DNA of 64,000 nucleotides from Oasisia sp. SBJ-2009 (lineage: Eukaryota; Annelida; Polychaeta; Sabellida; Siboglinidae). Shown piece by piece: positions 12,101 to 22,618 of the stretch. The stretch spans positions 37,048,294 to 37,112,293 of the forward strand of contig OZ024856.1 of the NCBI GenBank assembly GCA_964017155.1, read 5' to 3'. The notes under the pieces are model-generated. The model worked only from the letters and a program-made list of their open reading frames with translations. It did no database searches and was not told where the DNA came from. Position 1 is the stretch's first letter. Every line of letters begins with the position of its first letter. Made by a program: the position numbers and the translations under genes.

Positions 12101-15100
12101 GCTGTCTCATTGCTGTCTCACTGCTGTCTCGCTGCTGTGTCCCTGGTGTCTCGGTGCTGTCTCACTGCTGTCTCTCTGACCCCCAGCAACTGCTCAAGTA
12201 CACAGACAAGGCCCACCCTGACTGCTACTACATCGACCTCTCCCTGCAGAAGTTGGGCGGCTTCCTCGGTCAGCTCAACGACTCCATCCACGCCTCTGTA
12301 CAGCTGGTCACGTCAGAGGCCACGCCCAAACCCAAGCGGTATGAGTGCCAATGACAGGTCTCTCTGGTTGGTGGAGTAGTGCCAATACTGGGACATTGCA
12401 GTAATCAACCTCCGATTGTTTGTGCTACTCTCACTTGTTGAGCGTGATTACAACGTTTTATATTTTCTACTGCGCCTACTTATTTTACATAGATTATGTG
12501 AATGTGATATTAAGAAATGTAGTAATAATGGGCTCCTTTCAACAATGGCTGTCAACCTCTCTTTTAATTGAAGTCAAATGTAAACAAATGATTGTAAACA
12601 TGATAATGATACTTGCTAGTGTATGTCCTGTGATTGTGCTATGTAGTGGTGATTATACTATGTCTACATGGTACTTACTGTTTGGAAAATTATCAACATT
12701 TTCAAGTAGTGATTCAGTAGGACAGCCTCAGAATGAACACACCCTGTATGAATAGGAAAATTTCGCCATTTATGGATGATCCCCAAAGGCACATAAACAC
12801 AATAGTAGACCTTGTCACTTGATTACATCATCGCTGCTGACCATTGGTCAGTTACTGGAGGATGACCGTGTTACTGTGTTCCAGGCGCTTGTGGCTGGGG
12901 TCATCCTTCCGGTCAAGCGTGAGCAGTCACGACGGAGACTTGACCCTCTCGTCCTGCACCAAGGACAGCGGCATCCACGATGATGACCCTGGGTCAGATG
13001 CCAATGGACGGTCAGTGTCTATCCTCAGGAATGTTTGATGATGAACTGGTCATCAACAGTCAGAACTGTCAATGTTCCTTGTGATTTTATATTTGCTGCG
13101 GGATTGTTTTGATGTCATTTCAACAATATTTAACAAAAGTTATCATTTTACAAGATTGCCACCCTAAGAATTATTTCAGATGGAAAATGGACAATAAATA
13201 GTTTAACTTATTGTCAGTACAACCTTTTAAAATCTTTATATATATGTATATATATATGTCAGTGTTATCTTTAATGTATTCACTCCAATTCAATCCAAGC
13301 CGTTCCTTGCTAATGTTACTAAATCCAGTTAATCTATCCAGCTGCTGTAAATCCAGCGATATAAAGGAGCTGAAAAGGAGGTGTAGAAATGTGTTGTGTT
13401 ACATGTACTACATGCTGCTGATGTGTAACCCATGGCCCCTGTATGTTGCAGACTCTTCCAGTTTGGACAGAGTCGAGAGCCACTCACCAAACTCAAGTTG
13501 ACCAGTCTGAGTCGACGCAGCGACTCGCCCAGTGGCACAGACCAGACCGTTGCGTCGGGCCAGTCCGTGTTGTCGGGGCAGGCGGTCCTGTCAGACATTC
13601 GCAGTCCTCTCACGGAGTCAAAGGTCACAGGCCCAACATCCCAGCAGGTGGCGTCACCGTTCGCCTTCAAGGTGCCAGCGTCTGCCAGTTTCCACGAGCG
13701 CTGGTCGCAGCAGAAGTCGTGTGGCAGTCAGTCGGTGACGAAGCCTGAACGTAAGACTAAACCACGTCAGAAACAACGTCCGAAGACGACTGAGATTCAC
13801 TTCAACCCGACCCTGGAGTACGCACCCTCGGGCAGTGTTACAGAGTCGCAATCTCGGGTAAGGTCAGAGGTCGACGCGTCGTCCAATGGGATTGTGCATG
13901 AGGCAAGCGCAGGTCGCGGAGCCTTGACATTTACGTCGCCGCCGCATGACGGTCTCGACGCCAGTCTCAGGACACAGTTCGTGTCACATGACCACGTTGA
14001 CCGTGGGGAGAGCGTCACCCTAGACCGGTGTGTCGGCCGACCGACACAGGGCCGGGAAGTGTTCTCATCCTACACCCTACCCCACGTCACCTCCAAGGAC
14101 TACGGCATCTATGGCAACGATGATGGTGTCGACGATGATGACGATGTCGATGACACAGACCCGCAGGTGTCGCCTCGTGACACGCCATTGACAGTGTCAC
14201 AGCGGTGCTTCAGTCAGGGCAACATCAACGTCAAGTGCAGCGAGGTCGTGTCAGCCAACACCCCGCAGGGCGTCATCAACAAGTCACTCGCCAAGAGTCT
14301 CATCGACGTCAACCGCAATCGGGACATGTTCTGTACGACTAACTCCGACCACGAGATGGCGCCACGGTTGAGTGAGCAGCAGCAGCAGCTGTCGGAGAGT
14401 GTCTGGAGCGAGTCGTCGTTGGCTGATGCCAGCTCGATGACGATCGCAAGCTTCGGTGGCGGAATGAACGACAGAAAGAAGGGGGTGAAGAAACGCAAGA
14501 AGGACAAGAAGGGGTCAGCTGATGAGATGCTCAAGAAGAGAAGCTCACTGAAAGATTCTCTCAGGAACATTTTCTTCAAGAAGAGGTGAGTTTAAATCGC
14601 TGCATCGTTGCTGGTATCGCAGGAGAATGTTTTAAATTCAATTTAAATTCTTAAGAGCTCTTATTTTGCTCCTTAAAATCGATTTACCTCCTTAACACTG
14701 ATCATATATACTGAAAACTGCCACTTTCGTTGATGTGGCCTTGGCGATAAAATTATGGCTTTTTGTATTTTAGAAGACTGTAAATTTACACAAACAATTT
14801 TACATAAGCAAGATTCATAGATTTTATTTTAAAATTATTGTTAATCGAGTTGGAAACGACTAGTATATTTTCAATAGTTAGTACAATGGTTAAAGTCCAA
14901 GTTAGACCAAATTCAATACAAATTTGGCTCTATGTAAATTCATTTGGGCTATCCAGCTTACAATGCTAAATGTTTTGTTATATCAAACAAATGTTGGCTG
15001 TATAATTTCTGGGATGTTTCCAATTTTTCCTTTCAAGGATAATGTCGATGGTGGAATTTCTGTTAACTAATTCTGGTTGATTAAAACACATTTGAGTGAA

Positions 15101-16416
15101 TGTGATTTTTTATTATATTTATGCCGGAGACATTACAGTGCAGACAGTCAGTGTGTGTAGCTTTAGTAGTGGAATCAGTTGTTTGAAAGAGAGTTGTGTA
15201 TTGCAGCAAAGTGGTGAAGAGATCGGCCTCTGTCCAAGAGTGAGTAGCTCGCCTCACGATCTCTGACTCATGATCTCTAACTCACGATCTCTAACTCACA
15301 ATTTCCATATCACTATCTCTAAGCTCACCCACACAAGGCACTGGTGTTGTAATCACAACTTAACCACTGATAACTTAACTCAACATTTACACCACCGCTT
15401 GACTCATAATCTTGACACCTAGCCACGGTGTACTAACCACTACATGTCACACGTAGTTTCTTTTACCCTTGGGGTGTTTCACTGGTGATCACCAATGGTA
15501 GCTGTCTACAGGTGGCTGGGTTGGTGTGAAATGCTCAGGTTGAGGTGCTATATGGTCATGCTTCATTTAATTCGTGTCCCGAACTTTGAACGGTTTGTTG
15601 CACAATCCCACGATGGCACAGATGTTTAGTTGTGTTCTAGAAATGCTTGTATTAATAATAATAATAATGTCATTTGGATTAATACTGGAGCTTCATGGTT
15701 TCTTTAAATACTGCAGCCTATAGTTCCTATGTGGTGTTTGTTCATGGATAAAAGTGTAGCAATACTTGGAATACTGCTGTGTTCTCTGCAGTATTTACAT
15801 AGAAAAAGGCAGCATGCATCAAGTACAGTGCATTATTTAATGCTGTACACTTTTGTTAGTGTCTACTTGATATTCACTCAAAACAATAATGTGCCACCTA
15901 ATTGCAAATTAACGCTTTAAAAGGCTGTTTCGATCCATATTGGTGTGAGGTTGAAGCATTGCTGAACAGATGACGTTTTTTGGCGTTATCAAATCTTTCT
16001 TTTATTCCCTACAAAAGTAAGAAGTGAAAAAGTATGTTTCTATGTTAGTTTTTCATAACATGAGTGAATGAAGTGATACGTATGTTATTGATGTCAAGAG
16101 GGTGTCATCTGTCACACTTGTCACATCATCCACATACCACGTGTCACTCTATTGATACTCCAGTAACCTCCACTAACCATGTCGTGATGTTTGTAGGAAC
16201 ACCAGGGTTGACCGGTCCAGTCCCTCCGCCAGTCTGCAGTCTTCCCAGTCGGCCTCCCCCGCCTCCACCCCCCGGGGTAATGCCCTCTACAAGATTCGGG
16301 AGCAGGAAGCCCCCCTCGACAACTCAGTGTCCCTCCCACGTGTCATTGAACGACGCCCCGATCTCGAGTTGGTGACATTCGAAGACGAGAATGGAGACCC
16401 GTGTAGTGCAGTTTAA
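3119..16416 (+). CDS. ARHGEF33: Rho guanine nucleotide exchange factor with DH domain, ARHGEF33-like (16 coding exons)
   Basis: Predicted cytoplasmic exchange factor that would load GTP onto Rho-family GTPases. Coding exons: 3119-3142, 4597-4761, 5859-5977, 6641-6900, 7458-7684, 8183-8216, 8560-8628, 9218-9347, 9689-9827, 9988-10095, 10630-10725, 12187-12338, 12885-13010, 13452-14585, 15207-15239, 16197-16416. They join in frame to 1011 residues. Residues 1-103 are a predicted coiled coil. Residues 104-300 are Ser/acidic linker. The DH domain spans about 301-505, with CR1 (ILETERKYCSAL) and CR3 (LLTPIQRVPRYVLLLK). A Ser-rich, acidic then Lys-rich tail follows. No PH domain is visible. The N-terminal pattern LQ..L..EM..GF.EAM..L..IQYG matches my recollection of vertebrate ARHGEF33, also a DH-only protein. 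The RhoGEF call is secure; the orthologue name is less certain. Exon 1 is inferred. Apart from the listed repeats, the introns show nothing recognisable. Confidence 0.85.
3697..4578 (+). repeat. 43-bp minisatellite made of exon 2 splice-acceptor copies
   Basis: From 4140 to 4578 there are about 10 near-identical 43-bp units containing ctgcagtgtatggcctggga and gatgacaactaactgg. The segment ctgcag-gt-tggcc-g-gagatga matches the first bases of exon 2 at 4597. Each unit also has a CTAAC branch-point-like motif about 20 bases before TGCAG. From 3697 to 4140 older copies of about 75-80 bp still carry more exon sequence (gagatgaagac-tggg). Confidence 0.9.
4597..4761 (+). CDS. ARHGEF33: RhoGEF coding exon 2 (N-terminal coiled coil)
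   Basis: Acceptor tttgtag at 4596 (or ctgcag at 4602); donor AAG|GTCAGT; phase 0 to 0. It encodes LQGLAREMKTGFCEAMEALQ and continues to IHMVLALK. This is the segment that best resembles the N-terminus of vertebrate ARHGEF33. Confidence 0.85.
4762..5497 (+). other. RhoGEF intron 2, non-repetitive part
   Basis: AT-rich intron sequence. No exon, RNA gene or recognised mobile element was seen. The 28-bp array follows directly. Confidence 0.6.
5498..5847 (+). repeat. 28-bp G-rich minisatellite abutting the exon 3 acceptor
   Basis: About 12.5 copies of a 28-bp unit reading gtgttggttgtagagtgag then tttgggggc. Each unit has TTGTAG, a 3' splice-site-like signal, one base before GTGAGT, a near-consensus 5' splice site. 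The array ends 11 bases before the exon 3 acceptor. The minus-strand open frame over it is a by-product of the repeat. Confidence 0.95.
5859..5977 (+). CDS. ARHGEF33: RhoGEF coding exon 3 (coiled coil)
   Basis: Encodes LKLATETQQTLQRQVDLLQC and continues to SGSISPQL. Phase 0 in, phase 2 out (CTCAG|GTGAGA). The heptad pattern continues the exon 2 coiled coil. The acceptor ggcgtggtggcgcag has no pyrimidine tract because the G-rich array lies directly upstream. Confidence 0.8.
6178..6316. repeat. 17-bp minisatellite, about 8 copies
   Basis: Tandem tttctgatactgtatcc and tttctgatactgtgccc units alternate in intron 3, about 325 bases upstream of exon 4. They carry no coding signal. Confidence 0.95.
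6641..6900 (+). CDS. ARHGEF33: RhoGEF coding exon 4 (Ser/Asn-rich linker)
   Basis: Acceptor ccaatgcag, donor CATG|GTAAGT, phase 2 in and phase 1 out. It encodes a polar linker (QKYHSGQDRPNGLNRSSDS and later NTYQPGDDVTPPVMSP). The split Arg codon AG|A joins it exactly to exon 3. Confidence 0.85.
7458..7684 (+). CDS. ARHGEF33: RhoGEF coding exon 5 (acidic linker)
   Basis: Acceptor ccccaacag, donor CAG|GTGGGA, phase 1 in and phase 0 out. Residues about 190-265. It begins VEDIPLDENYDSDSSL and ends in a Glu-rich stretch (MELSDDDTEENEDSVGTKEE). The low-complexity acidic run is probably disordered. Confidence 0.8.
8183..8216 (+). CDS. ARHGEF33: RhoGEF coding exon 6 (34-nt small exon)
   Basis: Encodes PVRLLSDEQPS. 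Acceptor tctatgttgtag, donor TTCAG|GTGAGT, phase 0 in and phase 1 out. It is short but has strong splice sites and keeps the frame. Confidence 0.75.
8560..8628 (+). CDS. ARHGEF33: RhoGEF coding exon 7
   Basis: Encodes AHSSPMKTFSPRRVPPHERN, ending ARE. Acceptor gtctgttgcag, donor GAAA|GTAGGT, phase 1 in and phase 1 out. It leads directly into the DH domain. Confidence 0.8.
9218..9347 (+). CDS. ARHGEF33: RhoGEF coding exon 8 (DH domain, conserved region 1)
   Basis: Encodes RLRVAREILETERKYCSALW and continues to VVPLKDI. The T-E-x-x-Y pattern of the first DH helix, which contacts the GTPase switch regions in this family, is intact. Phase 1 in, phase 2 out; acceptor tgtctttcag, donor CAG|GTACCT. 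Confidence 0.95.
9689..9827 (+). CDS. ARHGEF33: RhoGEF coding exon 9 (DH domain)
   Basis: Encodes TMFPGCLSVIYEQHCHFLQT and continues to ILGDVFARFSDTSE. The pattern MFP...IY..H..FL..LE..L..W....GDVF is typical of DH helices 2-3. Phase 2 in, phase 0 out. Confidence 0.95.
9988..10095 (+). CDS. ARHGEF33: RhoGEF coding exon 10 (DH domain)
   Basis: Encodes CDLLQHYQTYVNEFPAALQQ and continues to KRFKHFIK. The Y..Y...F..AL pattern is the usual middle DH segment. Acceptor gtggttccag, donor AAG|GTACAC, phase 0 to 0. Confidence 0.95.
10630..10725 (+). CDS. ARHGEF33: RhoGEF coding exon 11 (DH domain, conserved region 3)
   Basis: Encodes the hallmark DH signature LLTPIQRVPRYVLLLK after TSQRASCCDGLDIGAF. 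Phase 0 to 0; acceptor gtggtgttgtag, donor AAG|GTAGGT. Confidence 0.97.
10726..11559 (+). other. RhoGEF intron 11, non-repetitive part
   Basis: AT-rich intron sequence with long A/T runs near 11060-11230. No exon, RNA gene or recognised mobile element was seen. Confidence 0.6.
11560..12178 (+). repeat. 11-bp pyrimidine-rich minisatellite abutting the exon 12 acceptor
   Basis: About 56 copies of an 11-bp unit (ctgctgtctcc, ctgctgtctca, ttgctgtccga, ctggtgtctca), partly arranged in a 44-bp higher-order repeat. It ends 8 bases before exon 12 and forms a giant pyrimidine-rich tract. Only one AG dinucleotide occurs inside it (11977). The long plus-strand open frames over it are by-products. Confidence 0.95.
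12187..12338 (+). CDS. ARHGEF33: RhoGEF coding exon 12 (end of DH domain)
   Basis: Encodes QLLKYTDKAHPDCYYIDLSL and continues through LGGFLGQLNDSIH. LLKYT directly continues the CR3 helix and QLNDSIH is the usual last DH helix. Acceptor ctctgacccccag, donor AAGCG|GTATGA, phase 0 in and phase 2 out. Confidence 0.95.
12885..13010 (+). CDS. ARHGEF33: RhoGEF coding exon 13
   Basis: Encodes RLWLGSSFRSSVSSHDGDLT and continues to KDSGIHDDDPGSDANG. It replaces the PH domain expected in most Dbl proteins with a Ser/Asp-rich linker. Phase 2 in, phase 2 out; acceptor gtgttccag. Confidence 0.85.
13452..14585 (+). CDS. ARHGEF33: RhoGEF coding exon 14 (large C-terminal exon)
   Basis: A 1134-nt exon, residues about 550-928. 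It is low in hydrophobic residues and probably disordered. Visible tracts are a Lys/Arg-Gln cluster near KPERKTKPRQKQRPK, an acidic run DDGVDDDDDVDDTD, a short QQQQ, and a strongly basic end (KKGVKKRKKDKKG) that could bind acidic membrane lipids or act as a nuclear signal. Without splicing, translation would stop at TGA 14587. The donor AAGAG|GTGAGT and the next exon's phase favour splicing. Confidence 0.9.
15207..15239 (+). CDS. ARHGEF33: RhoGEF coding exon 15 (33-nt small exon)
   Basis: Encodes KVVKRSASVQ between a tgtgtattgcag acceptor and an AAGA|GTGAGT donor, phase 2 in and phase 2 out. It bears a basophilic-kinase-like KRSAS site. Skipping it would keep the frame, so it may be alternative. 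Confidence 0.7.
16197..16416 (+). CDS. ARHGEF33: RhoGEF coding exon 16 (terminal exon with stop)
   Basis: Encodes NTRVDRSSPSASLQSSQSAS, then ends ELVTFEDENGDPCSAV with TAA at 16414-16416. Acceptor gatgtttgtag, phase 2 in. The C-terminus SAV could be a PDZ-binding end (hydrophobic last residue); that is inference only. Confidence 0.85.
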
Positions 16417-19400
16417 TGCTGAACTAAGTACAGTGAAGTAGATCTGTTGAACTCAATGCCTGCTGAACTGAGTACACTGGCAGATAACTTTTTAAAGCTT
16501 GTGTTGAAATATGTATAAATATTGTGTCATTGTTATTACGAAAGCATGAACACATTAATTTTCTTTACAAGACAGAAATACTGAGATTATATTTGACTGA
16601 TGTCATTTGGTTGTCCGATAATGCTACAGTTTTGCAGTGAGTGGTTTAATAATGTATTTGATTAACGTTATAGCATTGAGTTTTAACGGAAATTAACGCA
16701 AAAATACCAATTTACAAATGCAGTGAGAGTGTTCTTTTAATTATTATTATTGTGTTTTAAAAACATAATGTTGTTCAGAATTCTTAACTTGTTATGTTAA
16801 TGTTTTAATAATTTTATTTGAGACCAGTATTGCTTTGAGTCCATGACTTGTGTCCGTAGAGTAGCACATGGATGACAGCTGCAGAGTGAAGAAGGCTTAT
16901 AACTACACTGTACACGGTGTATGTTAGTGTATAGTAGTCAGACATTTTGTACAGTATGGAGTGAAATTTGTAAACACAGTTTCTTTAATGAAAAATATTC
17001 ACTAAAAGTTTGTACATTTAAACAGAGGATATAATATAGCAACTTTTATGTCAATATGCCTGTCGATTTGTAGCGCAATGAGGTTTACTTTATTTCCCTG
17101 TCAGCTTGCCATTTTATGAATGAACTTGTCTTGCCACAGTTTACAGATGACAGTTTCAGTGAAGCAGGTCATGCATTATTTAGTGTGGCCTTGTAGTTTT
17201 ATTTTATTAAACGACAGAAGCAGTTGTGTGTGCTGGTAACAGTGTCCAGTTTTACATTCCAAATGTATTTATTAAGGAAAAGTAGTGCTTTTTAAGTGGT
17301 AGCCATGGTAGATAACACATCTATTTATGAGACGTAGTTGCCGTATGCTGTGCTTTGCTAGCAAAGATTTTGCCAGTGATAATTTTCAATTAATAACGGC
17401 TTGATTACCATAGGAGGTGATTTCTGTGACAATTGCTTCGGAAGTGGTTAATTGGGGTAATTTCTCCCCCACTTGCTGTCATCTTGCTAATGCAGCTGTA
17501 CAATTGATTTCATATTGATTTCACATTAGTTGCAGCAACCTTGTCGATGAGCAAATTGATGTGTTATTGAGTAATTACCTAGCCAATTATAAATGCATTT
17601 CGGGTCAGCATTGTTGTTGACTTCTGAAACCAGTCACGTGTCTAATTACAAGCAATCCTATTAGTGATTAATTACCTAGGGGATTCAACAGACTTTTGTT
17701 GTTTGGTGATTTCAACAGTCCAGTGTTCAGTTTGTTCAATCTGTTGAGAACGTGGGATTTTCACTTTTGATTTCATGAAGCTGGAAATGTGTCCACCGCT
17801 GCATATTTGTCAAACTCTTGACAGCCCTGATGAGTCACTCATGATTGTTGATATTTACCAGTTTGGACAGGGAGTTATAATTCCCAGAACTGTCACAAGC
17901 TCAGCAAAATTAGTTCTTTGAACTAGATAACAAATATTAGCTAACAATAACATTTGTCAAAAAAATTTCACTCTGCCAATAAAAAATTTAAACCCTTTTA
18001 TATGTCAAATAGCAACAATTATGACTCCTAAGTTAAGAGTGACAAGGGAGTATACCAATTATACAGTGTCATCATTTCCTGTTCAATTGCATGATGGGGG
18101 TTTTGGTTAACACAAGAGTTGAGAGTGGTCATCCCTTGGTCCAGTGTCCAGCTTAAATGCCTTCAAAATCCTGCTTCTTGTCTGCATGAAATAGCACCAA
18201 GTCAGAGTTCTAATCATTGTTTTATAACCACCTATATGACTTGCAGCAAAAAAGTATGTATCTTGGTCATATGTATCTAACTTTTAAAATATCTGTTTAA
18301 CAGAAATATGCAAATATTATTCAATCATATTGATATTACATATGTCATGCTAAACTTGAATTTGTTGTGCATATGAAAACTTGCAGATAGTGTCGGAATG
18401 TTGTCTGAGATGAGAAGCAGAAGACATGTTCTCCTTGTGTTCATTTACTACACATGCCAAGTCAGTGGTCACAATGTCAGATCCTTATGGAACCAATGGT
18501 CACTGTGTCTGACCACTACTGAGCCAAGGGTCACTACATCTGACCACTACCAAGAATAATCATGCCTTGCCGTCTTGCATAGATTTACCTGTTCATCTTT
18601 TAGTGTCATTTTGCATAGATTTCTCCATATACACTGTATAAACATGCACTTTTTACCATGTGTATAATTATATACGATATATCAGCCAAAATGTTCTTAT
18701 ATACAGCACAGCCTTTTGTAGACATACTGTGCACATCTGCGATCTGTGAAATGTGTGGAGATATTTTGATGTTACAGCATCTGCATATAATTATTGCATA
18801 ATAATAACTACACCGCATGCGTGTATTTTACAAAGCTGTTTACCCCACAACAGAGCCGTGGGAATGTTTATTTTCAAAGTTAGCCCTGGCGTGGGTTCCC
18901 ATAGTCCAGAAAATGACAGTGGTGGAAATAACTACCCACACACACGATGTCACAGCATGGGACTTTCGATAATGGTCGTATTCTCAGTACAAATGGTGTA
19001 TGGTGAACTGAGGTGGCATGGCTACAGAAACGGCACCCAGTATGTTTCCAGGTTCTGATATACACTAGCGTGCATTAGTACCTGTTTGGTTCATTAGGTG
19101 GTGCCACTGTAGCGATTGATTTTCGTGATGACTAACCAACCAATACCCACCATTGCATAAACATGCGGCATGTTTTAAGGGACTTTGCATGCGATCACAT
19201 TTAACCAATGATATTCAGTTGTTGCACTGTGTCAACTTTATAATATTATAGCAAATCAAAACCTGTTGTTTTATATCAGACAGACATGTGTCATCTTGCC
19301 GCCTCACAGTGAGAGGCGACCTCTAGTGGAGGAACATTTATTTACACGTCAACACAACATGGCTCATATTTTTGTATTTCTACTGTCAGTGTCAGTAACT

Positions 19401-19480
19401 GTCGTCTTCTGGCGGTGTTCCAATTAAAACCAATACATTTTATAGAAACACTTGTTGACTGATTCTACTGTGACTCCTGG
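16417..19480. other. 3' flank of the RhoGEF gene, nothing else recognised
   Basis: AT-rich sequence that must include the RhoGEF 3' UTR. The polyadenylation site cannot be fixed; an ATTAAA lies near 17207. Short open frames near 18606-19065 have no recognisable content. Small imperfect repeats of ggtcac/tctgaccactac occur near 18460-18560. Confidence 0.5.
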
Positions 19481-19925
19481 GAATAGTTGTTGAGATGATG
19501 CCTGGTCCCCACAAAGTCAGTCCCACCTGATTAATTCAGTCCCTCTGCAGTCCCTTGGTCCTGTAGTCCCACCTCATTCATTCAATCCTTCCATCCAATC
19601 TGATTAATTCAGTCCCACTTGATTTATTAAGTCCCTTGATCTTTCAGTCCCACCTGATTTGATTCAATCCTTCCATCCAAACTGATTAATAGAGTCCCAC
19701 CTGATTTGATTCAATCCTTCCATCTAACCTGATTAATTAAGTCCCACCTGATTTATTCAGTCCGTCTGTAGTCCCTTGGTCCCTCAGCCCCACCACATTT
19801 ATTCAGTTCCTTGGTCCCTCAGTCCAATCTCAGTCATTCAGTCCATCAGTTACAGCTGATTAATTCACTGACCCCTGGTCACCCAGTCCCACCTCAGTGT
19901 TCCAACCCCTGACCCTGTCAAGTCC
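19480..19925. repeat. Degenerate tandem repeat rich in cagtcccacctgatt
   Basis: Imperfect copies of cagtcccacctgattaattc, with variants such as cttggtccctcagtccc and caatccttccatcca. The period is irregular, about 25-45 bp. The array is old and diverged and has no coding signal. Confidence 0.8.
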
Positions 19926-19988
19926 AGTACTAGCCCTAGTAGCTACGTATAGTCTGAAAACATTGAAGAGAATAAACACTATATGGAT

Positions 19989-20442
19989 AACAGCTGCTCA
20001 AGCCTGAAACTTGTGTACTTTATCCTCAGATGATAACTACTCAGGCCTGAGACTTGTGTATGTTATCCTCAGATAATAACTACTCAAGCCTGAGACTTGT
20101 GTATGTTATCCTCAGATAATAACTACTCAAACCTGAGACTTGTGGACGTTATCCTCAGATAATAACTACTCAAGCCTGAGACTTGTGTATGTTATCCTCA
20201 GATAATAACTACTTAAGCCTGAGACTTGTGGACGTTATCCTCAGATAATAACTACTTAAGCCTGATACTTGTGTACGTTATTCTCAGATAATAACTACTT
20301 AAGCCTGAGACTTGTGTACGTTATCCTCAGATAATAACTACTCAAGCCTGAGACTTGTGGACGTTATCCTCAGATAATAACTACTCAAGCCTGAGACTTG
20401 TGTATGTTATTCTCAGATAATAACTACTCAAGCCTGAGACTT
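19989..20442. repeat. 43-bp minisatellite, about 10.5 copies
   Basis: Units contain actcaagcctgagacttgtg and then gttatcctcagataataact. Copies differ by a few substitutions (tatgtt, gacgtt, tacgtt). It lies between the convergent RhoGEF and SDCCAG8 genes. Confidence 0.95.
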
Positions 20443-21189
20443 TCTTGTAAGCATCAACCTACCTTACATTATTGCGTCAGTATGAGCAAGTTGCCACAGC
20501 CATGGGCATGATTCTGATTAACTGACATTCATTGAGGCATTATGATGACACTGCTATGGCAGTCTTTGACATTTACACTGCCTTCTTAACACAAAGAAGA
20601 CAAAGTAAGGACATTTGTTTTATTAAAAACAATGACACCCTGCATGATGACACCGGATTTCCTAATGACAACACTGAGATATGTTATGGTGCTAAGTAGC
20701 ACAACTTAAATTGTTGTATTAGCAAGTCGTCTGAGACAGGTTATTAGGTTAAAAATAATTAGTACAACTTGAAAAGTAGTTCTTAGAGAGGCCTACTTTG
20801 ATGTGTATCAAGTTGACCTGCTCAATGCAAATATATTGCAGCTGTATTCAAATGCAACTTTCGATTGCACCTGTAATTGCATATAGATTTATTTCAAATG
20901 TTTTATACATAATGTGTACAAAACGCATTTTTTAATGTCACCCCTAATGTACATAAAATGTTGATCTTGGTAAGTTAATCAGTATTCCAGTGCTAAGTTA
21001 AGGTCCTACAATTGGATCATCATGACAAGACCACCTGAGCAAAGGGTCTGTTAGATAACCAGACCTACATAAGTCTGGTAGTCTGCACATTAGCACCAGT
21101 AGTTGATGACATCATGCTGACCTCGATGGAATACTTCCTTTTGAAATAAATATGTTCCACATGGTCATAAGTCTCTGGCACTAACAATA
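20443..21189. other. Intergenic, nothing recognised
   Basis: AT-rich sequence between two tandem arrays. No open frame, RNA gene or mobile element was recognised. Confidence 0.5.
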
Positions 21190-21316
21190 CTGTAACTCCA
21201 TCTCTCAGTGTCATACTAACAATACTATAACACTGTCTCATACTAACAATACTATAACACTGTCTCATACTAACAATACTATAACACTGTCTCATACTAA
21301 CAATACTATAACACTT
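21190..21316. repeat. 27-bp tandem repeat, about 4 copies
   Basis: Copies contain ctaacaatactataacactg followed by tctcata. The small minus-strand open frame over it is a by-product of the repeat. Confidence 0.9.
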
Positions 21317-22618
21317 TGGCACAGCACATCAATTTGGACAATATTCTACTTTTATCATTTACAACATCATTACCTAACACTGACACAGGCTGGTGTTCTT
21401 TCTATGTAGCTGCACCTAACACCTGGCACGAGCCACCACAATCATCTCAATTACATTTCCCGAACTGCATTTCCACCTTAAATCCTCTCTGGTTCTTGCT
21501 CTGATGGTGACTTCTGCACAAATCTGTTCACCCTTTCATACTTATCAACTCTGCTTGTTGAGCATTTAGATGCAGTAGAAATTCATTATTACTAGAAGCA
21601 TTTAGGCACAGGCTATTGTAATATATCAGTGACCAACCGACACCAATTCACCAAACTGTTTTGTGAAAATCAACAGAAGTTAGTTGTCGCCATTTCATGT
21701 GTTACATGAAAACTTACAGTATCTTCCTTTGTTGTTTTTCAGTAATTGACAAATCGTTAATTTACTTCACTTGACTCCATGATCGTTTAGCTGACCTTTG
21801 ACCTCAAGTCACACATCCATGGTTATCTTAATGTGTTATAACAATAAAAATAAATACCCTATATTTAACCACTAATCTAAAATATAACGGGACGCTATGT
21901 ACAATAGTGGTATCATATACCTGCCAACATTTGCATTTCAAAACATAGGAATGTACCTCCTTGAGCCTATACAAAGTTAAAACTACAAGTCTACAATCCT
22001 GGAAAGTTTTTTTTCTTCAGGAAAACTGGAAGGGGTTTCACAACAAATCAAAGAAACTCCCCAAATATATGGGAGTGTTGGCAGGAATAGTGTAATGTAA
22101 TTCTACAGATACAACGTGTAAAATATAAACTGTAATATTACCTAACATACCCAAATCCCAATAGTCACATATTATGCTCATGATCCTGAAGTTACTGGCT
22201 TCTGAGTTTCAACTAACACTGTATAAAATGTAGGTCACATTAAATCGAATCCTGTAGAATTGCTGGTCTATTTGGATGAATTTGGAGTCCATTGTGTGCA
22301 GGAATTTTTCATCATAACCTTCAGCTGGCAACTTTTGCAATATGACAACAGCTTTTTTTCCCCACAAGGAATCAACAAATGTTTCATAGTAGTGTTAGAC
22401 AAAAAAGAATTCAAACCGATTTGGCAATTCCCTTTCATGACTTTTGTAACGAATCATGATATTTACTTTAACTAACGGAGGTCCCGGCAAAATCAAATAT
22501 ACATGTTTGTGTACTGCATGAGTGTCTTACAGCGAAACATGGCAGTCTTCATGGACAGGTCACATGGTCCAGAACCACCCCACATCACGACACCGGCCAA
22601 CGTTTCAGCCTGAAGCAC
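21317..22618. other. 3' flank of SDCCAG8
   Basis: Includes the SDCCAG8 3' UTR (minus strand, downstream of the stop at 22619). No clear AATAAA on the minus strand was found close to the stop. Short open frames here, such as 22260-22475, look like chance. Confidence 0.5.

Noticed and set aside
11531..12379. Plus-strand frame of 282 codons (Cys/Leu/Ser-rich)
   Set aside because: It reads the 11-bp pyrimidine-rich array in the intron. Only the 3' portion in another frame is exon 12.
13797..14579. Minus-strand frames opposite RhoGEF exon 14
   Set aside because: Shadow frames of a large coding exon whose phase and splice sites fit the plus strand.
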